Below are positions 50,787 to 59,916 of a DNA stretch of 64,000 nucleotides, one piece after another. The notes beneath the pieces were generated by a model. The model was not told the origin of the DNA. It saw only the letters and a program-made list of their open reading frames with translations, and did no database searches. This DNA comes from Rhodococcus opacus B4 (lineage in GTDB: Bacteria > Actinomycetota > Actinomycetes > Mycobacteriales > Mycobacteriaceae): assembly GCF_000010805.1 (NCBI RefSeq), contig NC_012520.1:62001-126000 (forward strand), in the 5' to 3' direction. Position 1 is the stretch's first letter, and every line of letters begins with the position of its first letter. The position numbers were made by a program, and so were the translations under genes.

Positions 50787-51959
50787 TCAGGCGGTGGGCT
50801 GGCGTCGAATGAAGTCGGCCATTCCCGGGACGGTGAACGCGATGCGACCGTGCTCGGGAGACCAGACGAGGCCCTTCTTGATGGCGGAATCACGGACATC
50901 ACTGACCGCGGTCGTCGCCACCCCCATGGCTGCGGCGACCTTCCCGGACCGAGGAGTGGGCTCCCCGGCTTCCGCGATGGCGCGCAGGTACCGGCGCTCC
51001 CGATCGGTGGCCCGGATCCACCGAGACGGAAAGAACCCGTCATCGAGTGCTCGACGGCCCTCTTCGACCGCGGTGTGGGCGTCCTCGGCATCGAATGGGG
51101 AGGTGGGGGCGGTGTGCCAGATCGCCTTGCCGAACTCTTGCAGGAAGTACGGGTAGCCGCCGCTGGCTTCGACAAGGATCTCGAGCGCGTCCGGGGTGAA
51201 CGCACCCCCGTGCGCCTCGACCGGGACCCGGAGCGCGTCGGCGGCATCGGCCGGGGAGAGCGGGCCGATGGTCCGGTAGGAGAATTGCCGTTCGGCGTAG
51301 GAGCGGCTGTCGGCGAGCACCGCCGGTAGGCTGGGCAGACCGGCACCGATGACGAAGAACGGCCATTCACGTTGGCTGGCACGGTGCTGCACCGCGAGCA
51401 AGGCACCGAGCAAATCAGGGTCGAGGTCCTGCATTTCGTCGATGAACAGTCCGAACGCGGCACCCTTCTTGCGCATGACGTCGCTGATCGCTTCGACCAA
51501 CTCCTCGAGGTCGAGGTCGATGTCGCCGCTGGCGGCACGCCCACCGAGGGCGATTTCGATCTTGGCCGGGCCCAGGCCGACACCGAGGGTGAAACCCCTC
51601 GCGAGGGAGACGAGATCGTCGATGACCTTGTGCAGCTGGTGTTTGCGGCTGAAGCGGCGCAGACCGACGGCGAGTTCGTAGCCGAGGCGGGCGCGGACCG
51701 CGGCGATCCCGGCCTCGTTCGGTCTGGCCTCGATGGTGATCGCCAACCATCCCTGCCGCTCGGCGTGCTCGGCCAGGTTGTTGAGCAGGGTGGTCTTGCC
51801 GACCCCGCGGAGCCCGGAGAGCACCATCCCGCGGTCATAGTTGCCTCGCTTGCTGCGGGCGACGAGCAGATCGAACTCCTGGCGCTCCTGGTCCCGGCCC
51901 TCCAGAGCCGGGGGTCGCAGGCCCGAGCCGGGTTTGAACGGGTTCAGCGCAGGATCCAT
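50787..51959 (-). CDS. AAA ATPase of the Orc1/Cdc6-like class
   Basis: 390 aa. Walker A is SGLRGVGKTTLLNNL (about residues 48-62), Walker B FGLFIDEMQDL (about 168-178), and sensor FFVIGAGLPSLP. A C-terminal winged-helix (RAIAEAGEPTPRSGKVAAAMGVATTAVSDV) follows. This is the class of STAND/Orc-like ATPases often carried by mobile elements. It is divergent from tnsA and close to it. An inverted repeat overlaps its promoter region. Confidence 0.75.
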   Translation of the reverse strand: MDPALNPFKPGSGLRPPALEGRDQERQEFDLLVARSKRGNYDRGMVLSGLRGVGKTTLLNNLAEHAERQGWLAITIEARPNEAGIAAVRARLGYELAVGLRRFSRKHQLHKVIDDLVSLARGFTLGVGLGPAKIEIALGGRAASGDIDLDLEELVEAISDVMRKKGAAFGLFIDEMQDLDPDLLGALLAVQHRASQREWPFFVIGAGLPSLPAVLADSRSYAERQFSYRTIGPLSPADAADALRVPVEAHGGAFTPDALEILVEASGGYPYFLQEFGKAIWHTAPTSPFDAEDAHTAVEEGRRALDDGFFPSRWIRATDRERRYLRAIAEAGEPTPRSGKVAAAMGVATTAVSDVRDSAIKKGLVWSPEHGRIAFTVPGMADFIRRQPTA

Positions 51960-51968
51960 ATCGGTAAG

Positions 51969-52006
51969 TATAGAGGGTTATGGGAAGGATGCCATAAACC
52001 TCTATA
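51969..52006. promoter_or_regulatory. 15-bp inverted repeat upstream of the AAA ATPase gene
   Basis: TATAGAGGGTTATGG and CCATAAACCTCTATA form an inverted repeat with 14 of 15 positions paired and an 8-base spacer. It starts 10 bases upstream of the minus-strand start codon at 51,959. The AT-rich sequence in a GC-rich background fits an operator or promoter. Confidence 0.6.
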
Positions 52007-52083
52007 AGTTGCGATAGGTGCCGAGAGGTCCGGTTCCTGTAGGGTCTCGAGATCGGTGGCGGAATCTCACGGCGAGTGGCGGG

Positions 52084-52105
52084 CCGATGGCGGATCCGCC
52101 ATCGG
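52084..52105. promoter_or_regulatory. 22-bp perfect palindrome in the tnsA upstream region
   Basis: CCGATGGCGGA-TCCGCCATCGG is a perfect palindrome 105 bases before ATG 52,211. It is a candidate operator for a dimeric regulator of the transposition operon. Confidence 0.55.
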
Positions 52106-52210
52106 TGTGAGACACGCCCATTTTGAATGCAAGGTCATTGGGTCGACCGGGGTGATGATCGATGGTGAGGGCTGCGGTGGTGTGGCCCGCTTCGGCATCG
52201 AGGTTGTCTG

Positions 52211-52951
52211 ATGGTCGTTGATCTTGATCCACGCCCGACATCGGTTGTGGCGAACGTCCGCCGCAGCGCCGATGGTGTTGAATGCGAGGCTGATTGGGAC
52301 GCCCTAGTGCCGGAGTCGCTGGTCGGCGCCGCTGCGCCGTGGCGAACGTTCCGCTGGTATCACGGTCAGAAGCACTATTCCGGTGCGTATTGGTCCAGCA
52401 CGGAGCAAGCGTTGGTGATCTACGAGTCGCGGCTGGAGTTGGCTCGACTGCTATTGGCAGATTTCGATCGCTCGGTGCGGCGCATTCTCGCTCAGCCGTT
52501 CCTGCTCGAAGCCGACGTGGCGGGCGCGCGACGACGGCACGTGCCGGACTATCTGCTGCTGAGCGACGATGGTCCGGTTGTTGTTGACGTGAAACCCGCT
52601 TGGCGACTGGCGAAACCGGAGGTCATGCAGACGTTTGCGTGGACGCGGCAGGTGGTGGAGTCACGTGGATGGCGGTACCAGATTGCCAGCGAACCGGCGG
52701 AGACAGAATTGAGCAATGTCCGATTCCTCGCCGGGTATCGCCGTGACTGGCTGTTCGACGACGACTTGCTGGCGGATCTGCGTTCGGTCGACTTGGACGG
52801 CGCCACGCTCGGTGAGGCCGTCCGATGCCTGTCCGACCGGCCGGAACCTGTCATGCGATCGACTGTCCTGCACTTATTGTGGCGACACCATTTCACGGTC
52901 GACTTGAGCAAGACCCTGAGTTCGGACAGCGTGCTGGGAGAGCGTTCGTGA
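52211..52951 (+). CDS. tnsA: TnsA-like transposon endonuclease
   Basis: 246 aa. The PD-(D/E)xK-type core is visible: YESRLELARLLLADFD (Glu near residue 71), RRHVPDYLLL (Asp near 114) and PVVVDVKPAWRL (Lys near 128). TnsA cuts the 5' strand ends during cut-and-paste transposition of Tn7-like elements together with TnsB. GAGG stands upstream of ATG 52,211. Its stop overlaps the tnsB GTG. Confidence 0.85.
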   Translation: MVVDLDPRPTSVVANVRRSADGVECEADWDALVPESLVGAAAPWRTFRWYHGQKHYSGAYWSSTEQALVIYESRLELARLLLADFDRSVRRILAQPFLLEADVAGARRRHVPDYLLLSDDGPVVVDVKPAWRLAKPEVMQTFAWTRQVVESRGWRYQIASEPAETELSNVRFLAGYRRDWLFDDDLLADLRSVDLDGATLGEAVRCLSDRPEPVMRSTVLHLLWRHHFTVDLSKTLSSDSVLGERS

Positions 52952-55089
52952 GCGGCGCGGGTGTGCGAGTCGGCGTCGGGACTCGGTTCCTCTACGACGG
53001 CGAAACCGTCGAGGTAGTGGAGATGGTGTCGACCGCTTCCGGGAACGAGGTCGTCGTCAAGGACGCGACCGGCCGGCAGTATCGACGCTTCGCGCTGAAG
53101 GAACTCCTGGCGTGCGAACGCGCCAGGGTGATCCCGGACAGCCCCGGCCCGGCGAGCGACGATGATCAGGAAGTCGCCAGCGTAGTCCTGGCCCAGCTGA
53201 CCACGACCGAGCAGGAGCAACTCACCGCGCGAGCAGCCCATGTGCGCGAGGTACTTACCGGATATCGATCCGGAAACCCGCTGATCGCCGGCCCCGGCGA
53301 GCCTCGCCCCCAATACAGCGAGAATGTCGCGTTGTCGGACCGGTATGCCGCGAAGGCCGCCGAGTTAGGGGTCGGAGTTCGCACGATCGAGCGCTGGGCC
53401 GGCAAGTTCCAGAAGGCCGGCGAGGCCGGGCTGGCGGTGCGGCGCGACCCTTCGTCAGTGAGTTCGACGAGAACCGATGACCGGTGGGTGGAGACGGCCC
53501 TGGAAGTGATGGTCGAGCACACCGATCAGTCGCGGCCGTCGCGGACGATGGTGATCGAGCGTGCGAATGCCCGGGCGGTCGCCCGGTTCGGGGCGGACGT
53601 GGTGCGGCTGCCCTCGCGGGCAACGGCGTTTCGGGTGCTCGAGGAGTTGGAACGGCGGCATCCGACGTTCCGGCTGAGCACCAAACGCAATCGGGATATC
53701 GCGGCCCGACCGGACGAGCCGTACGGGAAGCTGCGCCCGACCCGACCAGGTGAGTACCTGCTGATGGACACCACCCGGCTGGACGTGTTCGCCCTGGATC
53801 CGGTGACATTGCGCTGGGTGCAGGCCGAGCTGACCGTGGGAATGGACTGGTACACCCGCTGTATCGTCGGTATCCGGCTGACGCCGGTGTCGACGAAGGC
53901 GGTGGACGCCGCCGCCACGTTGTATCAGGCGTTCCGGCCGCGACCGGCGGGCAAGGACTGGCCCGCGCATGCAGTGTGGCCCGAGCACGGCATTCCCCGG
54001 TCCCTGCTGGTCGACGCCTCGGCGATCGACGGTCCGATCGCCGGGGCGGCGAGTCCGGCGCTGGCGCCGGAGACCATCGTGATCGATCACGGCAAGATTT
54101 ACGTCTCCGAGCATCTGACCAGTGTGTGTCAGCGGATGGGGATCTCGATCCAGCCGGCCCGGTTGCGGACCGGCCGCGACAAGGGGCCGGTCGAGCGGTT
54201 CTTCCGCACCATTCGGGAGGACCTGTTGCAGGCTTTGCCCGGGTACAAGGGACCGGACGTGCACTCGCGGGGGGTGGCGCCGGAGTCGGAGGCATTCTTC
54301 TACCTCGACGAGTTGGAGGCGATCATCCGGGAGTGGGTGGCGGTGGTGTATCACCACCGGCCGCACGAGAGCCTGCTCGATCCGCATCTGCCGTCGGTGA
54401 AGATGTCGCCGGCGGTGATGTTCGAGCACGGCATCGCCCGCGCCGGCTACATCGAGGTGCCCCGCGATCCGGACCTGGGATACGAGTTCCTCAAGGTGGA
54501 GTGGCGCACCCTCCAGCACTACGGTTTCGAGGTGCACGGTCGCCGCTACCACGGCGATCTGCCGCCCGGGTGCCGCGACGGTGCCAGCCCGTACCCGGAC
54601 CGGGGAAAGGGCAAGGGCCGGTGGTGGCCGCTGCATGTCGACCCGGACGACGTCACCCGGGTCTATCTGCGGGATCCGACCTCGCGGCGGTGGTATCCGC
54701 TCGAGTGGGAGCACGCCCGGTCGATGCAGATGCCGCTGAGTGAGGACGCTTTGGCGTTCGCGCGCCGGTTGGCGAAGGCGAAGTACACCTACCCCGACGA
54801 CCGGATCGCGGTCGCCGACCTGCTCGAGCGCTGGAACCTCGGCCTCGGGTCGAGCATGACCGAGCGCCGCATGGCGTTGCGTATGGCACGTGAGGACACC
54901 GCGCTCGACCTCGACCCGGACGAACCGACCGACGCGACCGGACCGCCATCAGTGACGCGTCACGACGCGACGGCGCCGGTCTACGCCGCGCAGGACGGCA
55001 AGGACATCGGTGACGACGACGCCGAGGACGAGCTGAACCGACCCGACGACGGCGACGATTTCTACGCGGATGCGCTGGAGTACCTGTGA
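52948..55089 (+). CDS. tnsB: TnsB-like DDE transposase
   Basis: 713 aa. N-terminal DNA-binding domains precede a retroviral-integrase-like core with D274 (LLMDTTRLDV), D380 (IVIDHGKIYV) and E416 (DKGPVERFFRT), and a Mu-type C-terminal beta-barrel (WRTLQHYGFEVHGRRY). An acidic tail ends the protein and may contact TnsC. GTG 52,948 overlaps tnsA. This is the catalytic unit for 3' strand transfer. Confidence 0.9.
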   Translation: MSGAGVRVGVGTRFLYDGETVEVVEMVSTASGNEVVVKDATGRQYRRFALKELLACERARVIPDSPGPASDDDQEVASVVLAQLTTTEQEQLTARAAHVREVLTGYRSGNPLIAGPGEPRPQYSENVALSDRYAAKAAELGVGVRTIERWAGKFQKAGEAGLAVRRDPSSVSSTRTDDRWVETALEVMVEHTDQSRPSRTMVIERANARAVARFGADVVRLPSRATAFRVLEELERRHPTFRLSTKRNRDIAARPDEPYGKLRPTRPGEYLLMDTTRLDVFALDPVTLRWVQAELTVGMDWYTRCIVGIRLTPVSTKAVDAAATLYQAFRPRPAGKDWPAHAVWPEHGIPRSLLVDASAIDGPIAGAASPALAPETIVIDHGKIYVSEHLTSVCQRMGISIQPARLRTGRDKGPVERFFRTIREDLLQALPGYKGPDVHSRGVAPESEAFFYLDELEAIIREWVAVVYHHRPHESLLDPHLPSVKMSPAVMFEHGIARAGYIEVPRDPDLGYEFLKVEWRTLQHYGFEVHGRRYHGDLPPGCRDGASPYPDRGKGKGRWWPLHVDPDDVTRVYLRDPTSRRWYPLEWEHARSMQMPLSEDALAFARRLAKAKYTYPDDRIAVADLLERWNLGLGSSMTERRMALRMAREDTALDLDPDEPTDATGPPSVTRHDATAPVYAAQDGKDIGDDDAEDELNRPDDGDDFYADALEYL

Positions 55090-56189
55090 CGATCGCGCTG
55101 ATCCGGCAGCGTCTGCAGGACTGCGCGCCGCTGGGTAATGTGGCGCTCTCCCGTAAGGAGGGGTGGCGGGAGTTCGCCGACGCGCCCGCTCTGGTCGCGC
55201 CGGCGGTGTTGACCCGCACGCAGCTGCAGGCGTTGAGCGCGGACGACGCCGAGGTCTACAACCATTTCCGGCAGCTGTGGCACGCGAATCTGGGGCCGAT
55301 CCGGACGCCGCAACTGACCGCGTTGCACGAGCAGCTCTCGACCGTGGTCGACAGCAACCTCCAGTTCGGCGACAAGGCCAAGGGGGCGGTCGCGATCGAC
55401 GCCTATCCCGGCCTGGGCAAGACGACGTCGGTGTTGGCGTTCGCCAAGGCGTTTCATCGCCGCGAGATCCGGATCAAGGGCACCCACACCCGCGACGGGC
55501 ACCAGCGGTGGCCGGTGTGCCGGGTCGGGTTGACCGGCAACACCGGCCTCAAGGAGTTCAACCGGGCGATGCTCGAGTTCTACGCCCACCCCGGGACCAC
55601 CCGCGGCACCAGCGCCGACCTGTCCCGCCGCGCCCTGGACTGCGTGACATCATGTGAGACAAGACTTTTGGTGGTCGATGATCTGCATTTCCTGCGCATG
55701 CACGCCACCAGCGGCGTCGAGATCAGCAACCACTTCAAGTACATCGCCAACGAGTTCCCGGTCACCGTGGTCTTTGTCGGGGTGAAGCTGGCCGAACGCG
55801 GCCTGTTCGCCGAGGCGCAGACAGCGCGGCGCACCACGTTGGTGGGGATGCAGCCGTTCCTCATCGACACCGACACCGGCCGCCGCGAATGGCGGACCAT
55901 GCTGCTGGCGATCGAACAGGGACTGGTGCTCGCCGACAAATATCCCGGCATGCTCGCCGACGACCTCTCGGACTACCTGTTCACCCGCAGCACCGGCCAC
56001 ATTGGGTCGCTGATGGTGCTGATCAACCGCGGCTGTCACCGCGCCGTCGTCACCGGCCGTGAGCGCCTCGACGCCGGCGTATTGGACGGGGTGAGCAACG
56101 ACGAGGACGCCGAGACCGCGCGGCGAGAACTCGCGGCCGCCCTCGAGGCGCGGCGCATCACCACCCGGCCGACACGCCGCCGCCGATGA
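55086..56189 (+). CDS. tnsC: TnsC-like AAA+ regulator
   Basis: 367 aa. Walker A YPGLGKTT (residues 107-114) and Walker B RLLVVDDLHFLRM (about 193-205) are clear. Further motifs ISNHFKYIANEFPVTVVFVGVKL and LVGMQPF match the TniB/TnsC class. TnsC links the target-selection protein to the transposase. It starts on the tnsB stop and overlaps the tniQ start. Confidence 0.88.
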   Translation: MTIALIRQRLQDCAPLGNVALSRKEGWREFADAPALVAPAVLTRTQLQALSADDAEVYNHFRQLWHANLGPIRTPQLTALHEQLSTVVDSNLQFGDKAKGAVAIDAYPGLGKTTSVLAFAKAFHRREIRIKGTHTRDGHQRWPVCRVGLTGNTGLKEFNRAMLEFYAHPGTTRGTSADLSRRALDCVTSCETRLLVVDDLHFLRMHATSGVEISNHFKYIANEFPVTVVFVGVKLAERGLFAEAQTARRTTLVGMQPFLIDTDTGRREWRTMLLAIEQGLVLADKYPGMLADDLSDYLFTRSTGHIGSLMVLINRGCHRAVVTGRERLDAGVLDGVSNDEDAETARRELAAALEARRITTRPTRRRR

Positions 56190-58531
56190 CCGGGGTGCGG
56201 TCCCTGCCGATCCGGGTCGCCCCGCTGCCCGGCGAGGCAATCGATTCCTGGCTCGAGGCCATCGCGCACCGCACCGGCACGGCGTTCGGTGACCTGGACA
56301 CGGCCCTGCACCGCGAGGACCGGACTGCCGCCGAAAGGGTTCGGCGCCCGAGCGTGTGGCCGGTGCACCTGCCTCCACGGGAAGTGGACACCATCGCGGC
56401 GGCGGCGGAACTGCCCGCGGCCACTGTCGAAGCGATGACGTTGGCCCGCTACGACGGCATCGCCCTGTCGCTGAACGGTAGGAAGGGACGTGCGGCCGCG
56501 GGCCTGCCGTGGGGTCGCGGACGACGATCCCGATACTGCCCGGCCTGCCTCGCCGTCTCCGGCGGGCGATGGCAACTGCGCTGGCGGCTGGGGTGCGTAT
56601 TCGCCTGCAGCGAACATCACTGCCTGCTGGCGGATACCTGCCCGCACTGCGGAGGCTTCCAACGGTGCAGGCGTCCCCTCCGTGAGGTGATTCCGAGTCC
56701 GGGCCGCTGCGCCCACTGGAGTGCGGACACCGCTGCGCCGAGTGGGCTCGCCCGGTGCGGGGCGGACCTGACCTCGGCACCGGTGACGCGGTTACGCGCG
56801 GATCACCCGGCGTTGTGGGCCCAGCAACTCGTGCTCGATGTCCTCGCGGCCGGCCAGGGCACCTTCGGTGTATACGCCGAGCGTCCCCTCGGGGCCCGCG
56901 AGGTTCTGGCCGATCTGCACGCAGTCGCATCCCGCGTCCTTGTCTACGGCACCGACGCGGAGATTGCCGAGCGGGTCCCCGCCGGCCTCGCCGACGCGCT
57001 GGCCCGGGTTCGGTCGTCTTCCGCATCGGAAGCACTGACGTCACGAGGATCGGAGCTCTCTGGTGCCGGCGGAGCGATCGCAACCGCCGTTGCGGTGACC
57101 GCGGCCGCCGCTGTGCTGGATCGGCCCGACATCGCCGACGCCGGTGAGGCGTTGCGGTGGCTGGTGCACGGCGGTCGGCGCCTGGGCCGGCAGGTCAACG
57201 CCGGCGTCAAGGGCGACTGGGGCAGCGCCACCAGCACGAGATTGGCGGCCGTCCAGCTCGCCGCGTTGCGGCCCCTGTTCGTGCGCGCCGTCGATCAGCT
57301 GCGGTATCGCAGCGCCGCCGACCTCCCGAGCTACCCGACTGTCAGTGCCACCGCCGTGAACGACGCCGCCCGCCGCATCCCGACCCTGCTCTGGCCGGAA
57401 TGGTCGCTGCGGTTCACGGTGCCGCCGTGCAGCCCGGCGCAGGTCCGACCGGCCTTGTCGGCAGCACTGATGCTGGTGGGCACCACGCTCACCGTCGGCG
57501 AGGCCGCCGACCGCCTGGGATCGGCGGTCCGAGCCGACGGGGTCACCCGCACGCTGGCATGCCTGCGGAGCTCTCCTCGGTGGGACGACACCCTGACCGC
57601 GCTGATCCGGCTGGCAGACCACCTCGCCGCCGAGCCGCCACCGATCGACTACGAGCGGCGGCGCCATTTGGACTACCGCGGCTTACTACCCGACGACATG
57701 TGGAAACAGATCTGCCGCCGGACCGGAACACCCCCCGGCGCCGGTCAGAAGGCGGACTTCGCCCGCTGCCTGTTGTTCGAACGACTCAGCGGGCTCCCCG
57801 CCGACCGTTCCCCGTTCCTCGCGGCCGGCTACGACGTCCGCGCGAAACTGTCCGAGTTCCCGCGCGCCCTTACCCCCGCCCTGGCCGCGCAGGTCGACGC
57901 GGCGGCCCACCGGTTCCTCGACGATCAGGGGCTGGGCGAGGAACCGGTCTACTGGCATCCACCCCGGGACTTGCTCGACGGGCTTGACCTGCCCGGACCC
58001 GATCCGAATTCAGTGGACCTCGCCGCCCTCCACGACCTGACCCGCCGCGACCACACCGCGCTGTCGGAGATCGCACGGCAACTGGACACCACCCTCGATG
58101 TGATCCGCCACCTCCTCGTAAACCACCCAGCACCCGCATCGCCCCCTGCCGCAGAGCGGTTCGGACGACGCGCAACCCAGGCCGCGGCAGAGGAGGCGGT
58201 GAGCCGGACGGAGTTCGTCGACCTCTACTGCGTGCAACGCCGCACCCTCGCCGAGATCGCCGCGATGATCGGAGTCAGCAGGAAGGCGGCAGGTCGGCTG
58301 GCACGACACCACGGCATCACACCCCAGTCCGGTCGGCCCCCGGTCGATCCGGCATGGCTTCACGACCAGTACGTCACCCAGCGGCGAACACTGCGGGAAC
58401 TCGGACACGAGACGGGGCGCAGCGTGCCGCAAATGAGCCGGATCGCGAAGGATTACGGCATCCCGATTCGCCCACCGAGCGAGGCCTGCCGTACCGGCGA
58501 CGCTGCGCGCCGACACCGGACGTCCCAGTGA
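56186..58531 (+). CDS. tniQ: Large TniQ/TnsD-like target-selection protein
   Basis: 781 aa. The TniQ domain starts with LPIRVAPLPGEAIDSWLEAIAHRTG; zinc motifs YCPACL (about residue 118) and TCPHCGG (about 152) plus C and H between are present. The C-terminal 600 residues hold repeated helix-turn-helix regions, the last near YCVQRRTLAEIAAMIGVSRKAAGRLARHHG and QRRTLRELGHETGRSVPQMSRIA. The length and HTH array fit TnsD-like proteins that recognise a specific target site. It ends the tnsABC-tniQ operon, in which all genes overlap. Confidence 0.86.
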   Translation: MTGVRSLPIRVAPLPGEAIDSWLEAIAHRTGTAFGDLDTALHREDRTAAERVRRPSVWPVHLPPREVDTIAAAAELPAATVEAMTLARYDGIALSLNGRKGRAAAGLPWGRGRRSRYCPACLAVSGGRWQLRWRLGCVFACSEHHCLLADTCPHCGGFQRCRRPLREVIPSPGRCAHWSADTAAPSGLARCGADLTSAPVTRLRADHPALWAQQLVLDVLAAGQGTFGVYAERPLGAREVLADLHAVASRVLVYGTDAEIAERVPAGLADALARVRSSSASEALTSRGSELSGAGGAIATAVAVTAAAAVLDRPDIADAGEALRWLVHGGRRLGRQVNAGVKGDWGSATSTRLAAVQLAALRPLFVRAVDQLRYRSAADLPSYPTVSATAVNDAARRIPTLLWPEWSLRFTVPPCSPAQVRPALSAALMLVGTTLTVGEAADRLGSAVRADGVTRTLACLRSSPRWDDTLTALIRLADHLAAEPPPIDYERRRHLDYRGLLPDDMWKQICRRTGTPPGAGQKADFARCLLFERLSGLPADRSPFLAAGYDVRAKLSEFPRALTPALAAQVDAAAHRFLDDQGLGEEPVYWHPPRDLLDGLDLPGPDPNSVDLAALHDLTRRDHTALSEIARQLDTTLDVIRHLLVNHPAPASPPAAERFGRRATQAAAEEAVSRTEFVDLYCVQRRTLAEIAAMIGVSRKAAGRLARHHGITPQSGRPPVDPAWLHDQYVTQRRTLRELGHETGRSVPQMSRIAKDYGIPIRPPSEACRTGDAARRHRTSQ

Positions 58532-58552
58532 GCGCGGCGATCCCCTGACGCG

Positions 58553-59005
58553 TCAGGTGGCGTCGGTTGATTCGTCGCCGTCGGAGTCCTCGACAGTGAT
58601 GTGGATATCGCCCGGTCGCAGCAATTTCAAGACGGGACGGTCGAGGCCTAGCTTGGCGCCGGACTGGGTGATGGATTCGCGGAGATACGGGTAGACGGAC
58701 ATCACTCCGACACGCTCGACGAACTCTGTGATGATCGCATCGGAGGCTTCGATCGGCTCCCGGAGGGTGAAGACCGCCGAGGCGTCGGCGAGGTACTCGC
58801 CCCCTGAACCGGAGACGGTTGCCCGGCATCGAACTTCCAGGAGGAGTTCTTCGCGGCGCAGCGCAATCTGGATGGACAGTGGAGTTTCTTCCACGTCGGG
58901 TTTGCGCCGAGCGCCCGTTTCGAAGAACACGATATCGGTGAGCTCCGTCAGCTCGAGGAACTCGCGGGCGTCCGCGACAGTGCGAGGAGACGATGTTTCT
59001 GTCAT
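58553..59005 (-). CDS. SecB-like chaperone of a TAC module
   Basis: 150 aa. The segment EFVERVGVMSVYPYLRESITQSGAKLGLDRPVLKLL is the SecB-family core, and the opening strands (DIVFFETGAR, LSIQIALRREELLLEVRCRATV) fit the SecB fold. In TAC systems such solitary chaperones protect the antitoxin. ATG 59,005 overlaps the antitoxin stop (ATGA). The gene is the last of three on the minus strand. Confidence 0.75.
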   Translation of the reverse strand: MTETSSPRTVADAREFLELTELTDIVFFETGARRKPDVEETPLSIQIALRREELLLEVRCRATVSGSGGEYLADASAVFTLREPIEASDAIITEFVERVGVMSVYPYLRESITQSGAKLGLDRPVLKLLRPGDIHITVEDSDGDESTDAT

Positions 59006-59598
59006 ACGGCTAGTGCATAGCTCGACTGAAAGCTGTCCCCGGCCCAGTCGCGGCTGATTCCGACAACGGCAGGGGCGAACCCGACCTTCGCCTCGAGATG
59101 TCCGCTGATCTTCGGCGTCCTTCTCGGGGCACCGACGAGTGCCGCGTCGATGCGGACATGGTCGTCCATCGAGGGGAACTCGATGTCGTCGATCTTGTAA
59201 TCCTGTCGGCGGAGCCACGCGACAACATCTCCCCACAACCACGCGCCGCCACCGACCAGGTTCACCGGCGCCGGGAAAGGGTCCGATTGCATGCGGTCAC
59301 CGCGCACCCAGTTTCCGACTGCTTGCCGCGATACCTCGGCTCGGTCGGCGATGTCCTGGCGGGTGACCAGGTCGGGGTACGACCGCACGACCGGGAGGCC
59401 GCGTGACGACAGCACTGCCGCAGCGTCCAGCGCCGCGGTCACCGCGTCGTCACCCTCGGCGGTCACCGTGGCAAGCGTCAAACCGCTGTGCGACTCCACC
59501 ACGATGTCCAGCAGTTCCTCGACCGCCGCGATCCGGGTATCACCTGGGCCGGAGACTTCTGGGGTCACGAAAATAAGCTCGAATTCGGTCGGGGACAT
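59002..59598 (-). CDS. HTH antitoxin with C-terminal tail for the chaperone (TAC)
   Basis: 198 aa. The N-terminal 80 residues form an alpha/beta part (EFELIFVTPEVSG..ALDAAAVLSSRGLP), a helix-turn-helix follows (VTRQDIADRAEVSRQAVGNWVRG) with PFPAPVNLVGGGAWLWGDVVAWL. The last 65 residues (from about residue 133) are an extra tail ending SRDWAGDSFQSSYALAV, hydrophobic and aromatic, which could be the chaperone-addiction region known from TAC antitoxins. It lies between toxin and chaperone genes. Confidence 0.7.
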   Translation of the reverse strand: MSPTEFELIFVTPEVSGPGDTRIAAVEELLDIVVESHSGLTLATVTAEGDDAVTAALDAAAVLSSRGLPVVRSYPDLVTRQDIADRAEVSRQAVGNWVRGDRMQSDPFPAPVNLVGGGAWLWGDVVAWLRRQDYKIDDIEFPSMDDHVRIDAALVGAPRRTPKISGHLEAKVGFAPAVVGISRDWAGDSFQSSYALAV

Positions 59599-59649
59599 GA
59601 CCCCAGCTTCCTCATCCCCGATGCTGTTGTCAACTGGAAACAGCGATCG

Positions 59650-59916
59650 TTATTTCATCAGCTCGTGCCGGTCAGGGCAACGTGATGCGGATCGTTTGAC
59701 CCGCTTGGCGGCGTTTCCGGGGTTCCTGGACGTCCCGGGGAGCGTGATGAAGTTCGCTCGCCCGTCAGTGCAAGGGCAGTAGATCGCGTACTTGTGCCCC
59801 TGTTCCCGCAGGCGCCAGCCCTTGTTCTTCACGAGGTCCTCGACGACCGCATAGACCTCGCTGTCCAGCGACCGCCGGGCATCCTTGAGGCTGACTTCAT
59901 CCCACGCCTCACCCAT
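59650..59916 (-). CDS. HicA-like toxin of the TAC module
   Basis: 88 aa. The segment GWRLREQGHKYAIYCPCTDGRANFITLPGTSRNPGNAAKRVKR is the dsRBD-like HicA pattern with the conserved His after Gly (GHKY). The N-terminal helix (KDARRSLDSEVYAVVEDLVKN) is added. HicA toxins cleave mRNA. ATG 59,916 is the most plausible start. It is the first gene of the three on this strand, in agreement with TAC operons (toxin, antitoxin, chaperone). Confidence 0.68.
   Translation of the reverse strand: MGEAWDEVSLKDARRSLDSEVYAVVEDLVKNKGWRLREQGHKYAIYCPCTDGRANFITLPGTSRNPGNAAKRVKRSASRCPDRHELMK

Noticed and set aside
53455..54714. 419-codon minus frame within tnsB
   Set aside because: Shadow of tnsB, which has an intact DDE triad; the minus frame is rich in Arg, His and Pro without domains.
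55650..57083. 477-codon minus frame across tnsC and tniQ
   Set aside because: Arg/Pro-rich shadow; the + strand genes are coupled and have defined motifs.
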